This document shows, in pieces, positions 58,871-64,000 of a stretch of DNA of 64,000 nt. The DNA comes from Endothia cerciana (lineage: Eukaryota; Ascomycota; Sordariomycetes; Diaporthales; Cryphonectriaceae). Under the pieces are notes generated by a model, which worked only from the letters and a program-made list of their open reading frames with translations, was not told the DNA's origin and searched no databases. The DNA lies in NCBI GenBank assembly GCA_026119935.1, contig JALRMH010000009.1, positions 124,001 through 188,000 on the forward strand, in the 5' to 3' direction. A program made the position numbers and the translations under genes. Position 1 is the first letter of the stretch; each line of letters starts with the position of its first letter.

Positions 58871-59635
58871 GACGGGCGAATTTGTCGTGTTGTCAGCTCG
58901 GGGTGCCGACGCAGTCCGTGTGTTTCTCTTCACCCCTCTTCTTCTTCTTCTTCTTCTTCTTCTTCTTCTTCTTCTTCTTCTCTCTCACCCTCTATTCTCT
59001 TCCTGGACGGGAGAACTGCAAGCTGTGTCGGCCGCCGCCGTCTCTCGATCTCTGTGGCTTCTGTCGGGGTCGTGGGGTGGGGTCGTCGTGGTCGGCAAAT
59101 TGGGAGGTCGACATGTGAGGGCCAGGTCGGGCTGCTTGGTTATCCGAGCTTGGAGGTTGGACGGGCCCGGCTGATTACATAATAAGGCTGCTTGCAGGGG
59201 TGTGTCCATGTCTGAGTATGAAGAGAGAGGATGCCATCACGGAAGCAGAGAGCCCAGACACGGGCAGCCCACCCCCCGTGCAGATGGCAGGAGTAAGATA
59301 GGATATGTGATGCTGTAAAGGGGATGTGGTGACGGAAGACAGACCGTGGCCTCCGGGCAGGGCCTGAAGGGGGCTCTAACAGCAACCACCCTGGGGCCGT
59401 CCACCAGGCGGTCACACATTGCAGGCCATGCATGTCACAGGCGCCTAGAGTCAGTACGGAAGTGCGTTGCAGGAATATACAGTTCAATTCTCGCAGTTCA
59501 ATAGTGCGTCGCTAAGACACCGCCCCGGCCCGGTAATCACGCCCCTGTCCTGTCCGCCTGAACGCCGTGCTTATCCTCGAGATGCAAAGGCAAGCATGCG
59601 GTCTCCCAACCGTAAGCGCAGCCCTGGGCGCGCAG
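58871..59635. other. Promoter region of GRIM-19 and 3' flank of FCP1
   Basis: Holds the (CTT)n microsatellite and the upstream region of the minus-strand GRIM-19 gene; no gene supported. Confidence 0.5.
58938..58983. repeat. (CTT)n microsatellite
   Basis: About 15 perfect copies of CTT on the plus strand, some 70 bases upstream of the GRIM-19 start codon, i.e. a GAA repeat in its promoter as transcribed. Likely length-variable between strains. Confidence 0.95.
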
Positions 59636-62074
59636 CTAGCCCTTCTCCGCGAGGGCGGCCTCCTCTGCCTCCGCCTCTTCCCGGTCCAGCTCTGCCATCA
59701 GGTCCGCCTCGAGGTTGTCGCCGTCCAGGTCGATGTCGTCGTTGGCCTCCTCGCTCTGGAGCAGCACCACCTCCTCGTCCCCGTCGTCGCCGCCGTTCGG
59801 GAGCTCCGACTCGCGCTCGGCCTCCTTGTCCTGCGTCGCATACATCGACCGGAGGCCCGAGCCGCCGCGTGACTTCGAAATCCTCAACCTCTTGGACAGC
59901 GCCGAGGTGCCGGGCTCGGGGACGTCGTTGTCTGACTCGTCCGCCTCGTCGTGTGTTCTCTTCGAGCCTGGCGAGAGCCCGTTCGGATGCTTGCTGATGG
60001 TGCTCGCGTCCGACTTGCTGCTCTCGTTGTCTGACTCATCGCCGGCCGTATTGGTATCGCCGTCACCCTCGCTCTCGTCGTCGTCCGAGCCGTCGGCCAG
60101 GAACTCGGCGAGCTCCTGGTCGACCTCTTCAAAGTCGAAGCCCTTCAGGTCCTCCTCGATGGGGCTCCGCAGGTCCTCGGCGATCTCGTTCTCCTGCTCG
60201 TCCGCACTATCGTCGAGATCGTCCTCGTCGACGTCGACCTCGCCGTTCTTGGTGCCCCGGCCGGCCACGCCCTGCGCGGCCGGCCTGCCGGGTATGAGAA
60301 GGTGGGTCGGTGCGTTGCGGTCTGCTGGGTGCACGTCCACCACGTATGCGGTCTCGTCCAGCTCCTCCCACTGGCTGATGGAGTCCTGCAGCCAGTCCTG
60401 GTTGACGATCTTGATGGTGGGTATCTTGGCGGCCTGCCGGACCTTCTGCGTCCTAGGCCGGCTGCTGTTGATGACCAGGTGCGTGACGTCGGGGTCTATC
60501 CTCGCGCGCAGGTCCGCCCCGAAGCTCAGGACCTGCATGCCAATCTCCGACCGGTACACGTCGATGCCGAGCAGGACGAGGCCGCTCAGCACGATCTTGG
60601 TGCCGCGCAGGACCTCGGCCTTGAGCTCGTCAAGCACCTCGCCCACATCGGGTATCTCGCCGTCGCCAGTGTGGGCATCGAAGGCCTCGTAGAATCTGGA
60701 ATGCAGCGTCGTCAGGTGGTGGTCGAGGTACCTGAGCTCGACGTCGTCGTCCAGGAGGACCTGGTGCCGGTGGTGCGGTGGTGTTGTCTCCTCGCCCGCA
60801 GGCGGCTGGTTCTCCTGGCCGGCCTTCTCGGCGTCCTCGTCCTCCTTGTCCAGCTTCTCCTGCATGTGCAACAGTGGCCGGTCCTGCAGCTGCTTCTCCA
60901 GCGTGCGCTCCTGCTCCTCCTGCTGCAGCTTCAGCAGCGCCGCATCGTCCCCGCTGCTCATGCCCGCGAGCGCCTCCAGGGCCGACGCCTTGGACGGCTC
61001 GTCGGGTGCCCCGTTCGCGGCGGCAGGTGGGCTCCCGGCCGGGGCAGGCTTGTCCGCGGGTATCTGGTCTTCCCGCTTGGGTAGGAAGCTGGAGTTGATA
61101 TCTCCCACGCCCTTGAAGAAGTCGTAGGGCACGACCTTGATCAGGTTCGGGCGGTTCCTGGGCCACACGTCGGCACGGTCGTCGATGATGACCACCATGT
61201 TGGTCGAGACGGGGAACAGCCGCTGCAGGCTCTTTGCGGTCATGTTGCCGTTCTCGTCGCGGCTGATGACCCGGTTGCCGAACAGCTTCTGGTCCGGGTC
61301 GACGATCCTGGCGATGTTCATGGCGTAGGCCCTCGTGCCCATGGTGTAGACGTGGAGCTCGTAGAGCTGGGAGATGTGCTCCAGGAACTCGCGCAGGCCC
61401 GGGCGCATCTTGATGTAGTAGGAGCAGCCGCTCGCCACGCCGCGCGGGCCGTCGTCGTTGAGCTGGAAGCTCTGCACGTCCTTGACGGCCTCGTAGTTGG
61501 GGTTCGAGGGGTCCCTCTGCCACTCGCCGACCGTGGGGTCTATGCAGGCGTGTATGATGGTCTGGTCGAGGTCGACCACCAGGCTCAGCTTCCTCTCCTC
61601 CAGCAGCCGCTGCTGCAGCTCCGTCTCGACCTTGAGGGCCTGCTGCCGGCTGACGGTCAGGCCCGTCTGGTCATGGGTCATGTTGATGGGGGCGCGCTCG
61701 GTCTCCGCGCGCTCGGTGCTCCAGTCGATCTCGGTCATGTCCCTGCCGCAGATCGCACAGAGCCCCGAGATCTGGATGGGGTGCTGGCAGGCCTCCTCGA
61801 CGACGACGCAGGGCTGGTCGCCGCGGATGACGTCGCCGACGCGGACCTTCCACTCCTTCAGCTTCCCCTCGACGGGCGAGCCCCAGGAGGAGATGGTCGT
61901 CTGTTCCTCCTCCCACGTGTCGCCGGTGATGGAGTCGCCAACCTCCTTGACCCACTTGAAGGAGTACTCCATGGCGGTGGAGCCCTTCTTGAGGTCATCG
62001 CCGGGCTGGGCGACGAGTCTAGAGATGGTGATGGGGTACCGGAGGTGGGCACCCAGGGAGATGGGTTCGCTCAT
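59636..62074 (-). CDS. FCP1: FCP1-type RNA polymerase II CTD phosphatase
   Basis: A single exon of 812 residues from ATG 62074 (MSEPISLGAHLRYP). The frame is open upstream to 62251 but that part lacks conservation features. The N-terminal region has the biotinyl/lipoyl-like fold segment and C-x2-C (GLCAICGRD). The FCPH catalytic motif is LSLVVDLDQTIIHA (D-x-D-x-T), with later VVIIDDRADVW supplying the second acidic pair. A BRCT domain follows (about residues 480-580; FGADLRARIDPDVTHLVINS). The C-terminal third is highly acidic, then basic (TFIIF-binding type end). It dephosphorylates Ser2 of the RNA polymerase II tail to recycle polymerase. No intron was needed. Confidence 0.95.
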   Translation of the reverse strand: MSEPISLGAHLRYPITISRLVAQPGDDLKKGSTAMEYSFKWVKEVGDSITGDTWEEEQTTISSWGSPVEGKLKEWKVRVGDVIRGDQPCVVVEEACQHPIQISGLCAICGRDMTEIDWSTERAETERAPINMTHDQTGLTVSRQQALKVETELQQRLLEERKLSLVVDLDQTIIHACIDPTVGEWQRDPSNPNYEAVKDVQSFQLNDDGPRGVASGCSYYIKMRPGLREFLEHISQLYELHVYTMGTRAYAMNIARIVDPDQKLFGNRVISRDENGNMTAKSLQRLFPVSTNMVVIIDDRADVWPRNRPNLIKVVPYDFFKGVGDINSSFLPKREDQIPADKPAPAGSPPAAANGAPDEPSKASALEALAGMSSGDDAALLKLQQEEQERTLEKQLQDRPLLHMQEKLDKEDEDAEKAGQENQPPAGEETTPPHHRHQVLLDDDVELRYLDHHLTTLHSRFYEAFDAHTGDGEIPDVGEVLDELKAEVLRGTKIVLSGLVLLGIDVYRSEIGMQVLSFGADLRARIDPDVTHLVINSSRPRTQKVRQAAKIPTIKIVNQDWLQDSISQWEELDETAYVVDVHPADRNAPTHLLIPGRPAAQGVAGRGTKNGEVDVDEDDLDDSADEQENEIAEDLRSPIEEDLKGFDFEEVDQELAEFLADGSDDDESEGDGDTNTAGDESDNESSKSDASTISKHPNGLSPGSKRTHDEADESDNDVPEPGTSALSKRLRISKSRGGSGLRSMYATQDKEAERESELPNGGDDGDEEVVLLQSEEANDDIDLDGDNLEADLMAELDREEAEAEEAALAEKG

Positions 62075-64000
62075 GTTGGGCGGTGGGGTTATCAAGGTTT
62101 CGAGGTCTGTGAAGCAGGGGCAGAGAGGGTGGGTCAGCGTGACAAACGCCGCAGATGGGACATGGGATTGAAGGACCTGAGGGGGACCGCCAGACGGTCG
62201 AGAGCAGGCTGCTGACAGCCAGGGCTCGACAACAGGGAGGGGTGGGCTCACGACGACGCGCAGCTACTCCAGGGCCAGGCCGCGTCGACTTAATCGCAAA
62301 GCTGGTGGTGTAGCGATTGGTCTTCCCATTGCCGCTGCTATGGCCGGCGAGACACCTTGTTGGATCCCCTGAGACAGTGTGCACACACGAGGATCCGGCC
62401 TGAGGGAGGAGGGAGGGAGGGCGCAACAGGGTGCCGAGGGGGCGTGATGGCTGTCGTCGTGGGAAGTTGGGAGTTGTGGTGGTGGTTGTGGTGTTGCTGG
62501 GCGTCTGGGGGAGAGAACCGAGGTCGCGCGACGGCTTGCTGCGGCAGCTACCTGCGACGAGCAGCAGCAGCCCAAGGACGGGGGAGCTTGGGCCAGGTAC
62601 GCCGTTGCAGGGATCCGGTGCCGGTGCTAGCGCCCCTGCGAGGTCGGCAGCTATGTAATAGCTCCAGAGGCCAATGACGTGTGAGGGCGAGGCCGTGGGA
62701 GTGGGGCGTCCTGTGCCTCCCAAGAAGACGGGGTGGGTGGTGGATTGGCCCGCGGGTAGGAAGGTTTGTCAAAGGGTGGTGGTAATAAACAGGTCAACCG
62801 TGTGTCTGTCGTGAGTGAGGACAGGACAGGCCTCCCGGTGAGCAGAGCAGACAAGTGGCCACGCCTATGCAGGCCTGTAGGGAGTCTGGTGTCAGTGAGG
62901 ATCTGTCTGTTCTTGTATCAGAGGACGAACACCAGGTGCGGTGCCGGCAGTTGGGCGGGCGGGTCAGGGTGTGAATCACGGCCAGGACCGAAGTGATGAG
63001 GAGATGAATGCCCTCAGGTGGCATTTGGCAGGTCCCCACCACCATGACTAAGACTGATGGATGCCATGCACGAGATGAGAGGAGCGGTGGTTCTGGGCCT
63101 TAACTTACCTGGTTGGCACATGTGATGATCACAGGACGACAAGGGGAGGATGGCTGGGCTGGACTGGGCTGTTCGACTGAGTCAACTAGACCTGGCGCCG
63201 TCATCCCCCAACGCCTGGGAAGATCCACAAAATATCGTGTGACAGGAAGGCGGGTATGTATGTACCTGTAGATGCCGTGCAGTGCAGTGCAGCCTCAAAC
63301 CATATCTGACATGGTCCGGGCTGGGCAGTGGTGGTGCATGCTGGTATAAGGCTATGCTATGTGAGGTGTGGCCCCCAGGACGGGGGACCACGCTGGAGGG
63401 GGAATCAGCCGGCCTTTTGTACCCGGCCCATCTGGGCAAACTCCTTCACCTCCACAAGGAGACCATAGTGCCATAGTAGTACCTTGGGTACGCCACGGCA
63501 GCACTAGCTAACTCTGTACGTGGAGGGGCTTTACTGTGGGCCTGCCCAGGTTGCATGACGAACCGCAAGCCACACTTCCCACCTTTCCATTTGCGGGGGA
63601 AGATGGGGCTCAACTTCTAGCCCAAGGTGTGGCTTGTCCCTGTGGACCCTCGCTCAACAACCACGGTGAACACCCCCACCCCCCCCCCCAAATCCCATCT
63701 GCCTCGACTCCAGACGATGTCACCTAGTCTCCCGGTCACGATACTGAGTCTCCAGTCCTCCGACAGTATGTCTTTAGCTCTGAGAGATAACACGTGGTTG
63801 CTGCTCTGGGTCGAGTTGCTTGGGTCGATGGGGGATGCGCGGGTGGCCTGATCCAAAGACCAAGTGGCCGTAATCCTCTTCTTTGTCCTCCTGTGGAAGA
63901 GCGAACAATGTCTCCTGACCACCCAGAGCCGGCGCTTCAATTTCCTAGGCTTGGGTACCCTACTTGAACCATCATCACTCTAACAACCTGATGGACCTGT
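62075..64000. other. Right-end region without a supported gene
   Basis: The promoter of FCP1 lies at the left. Open frames of 60-230 codons overlap in several frames, are Gly/Arg/Pro-rich from base composition, and show no motif. A C-run occurs at 63679-63688. A gene beginning outside the window is possible. Confidence 0.5.

Noticed and set aside
58938..58983. CTT array as a possible CRISPR-like or coding repeat
   Set aside because: It is a simple trinucleotide microsatellite without spacers, in a promoter region; CRISPR is not expected in a fungal nuclear genome and none was seen.
59715..62215. Long plus-strand frames opposite FCP1
   Set aside because: Antisense shadows of a GC-rich gene; the minus-strand frame carries all conserved FCP1 motifs.

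Overview
The window is nuclear DNA of a filamentous ascomycete fungus, probably a Sordariomycete. The genes carry short introns (about 47-110 nt) with GTAAGT/GTACGT-like donors, CTAAC-like branch sites and YAG acceptors. The gene set is fungal: Zn(II)2Cys6 regulator, HET domain, fungal amino-acid permease, GRIM-19, condensin Cnd1, Cdc7 and a Fot1/pogo transposon. Coordinates of spliced genes below were built by hand by joining exons in frame; each such total was checked to be a multiple of three.

Layout. (1) 1-6.9 kb is gene-poor, with one two-frame gene relic at 4.8-5.8 kb. (2) 6.9-9.4 kb holds two secreted-protein genes: a six-cysteine small protein and a PEBP-like, probably GPI-anchored protein. 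(3) 10.0-22.7 kb is a compact metabolic block: aconitase-superfamily dehydratase, FAD-dependent amine/amino-acid oxidase, type II HAD hydrolase, amino-acid permease, Zn2Cys6 regulator and aldo-keto reductase. Uptake, oxidation, hydration and reduction functions with a resident regulator look like a substrate-specific catabolic or small specialised-metabolite cluster. (4) 23-29 kb has small single-pass membrane proteins and a 2.1-kb Fot1/pogo DNA transposon. The transposon ends in inverted repeats flanked by TA, its transposase is decayed in a RIP-like way, and a younger 267-bp GC-rich element sits inside it. (5) 29-34 kb carries a GT25 glycosyltransferase and the CHL1/DDX11 helicase. (6) 35-48 kb is an accessory region: a broken Myb-like gene, a lone transposon end, a broken HET gene, a striking 14-unit Cys/His repeat protein with a coiled coil, a PQ-loop membrane protein, an Ada-type sensor protein and an MFS pseudogene. 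(7) 49-62 kb is a dense core block: a disordered protein, then Cdc7 kinase and condensin subunit 1 diverging from one promoter, GRIM-19 of complex I, and the FCP1 CTD phosphatase.

The contrast is clear: core cell-cycle, mitochondrial and transcription genes on the right are intact, while 25-48 kb collects transposon remnants and several pseudogenes. The most unusual protein is the Cys/His repeat protein at 38.8-40.3 kb. The most informative non-coding signals are the nested transposons, an MluI-type cell-cycle box between Cdc7 and Cnd1, and a duplicated CCAAT segment between the PQ-loop and Ada genes.
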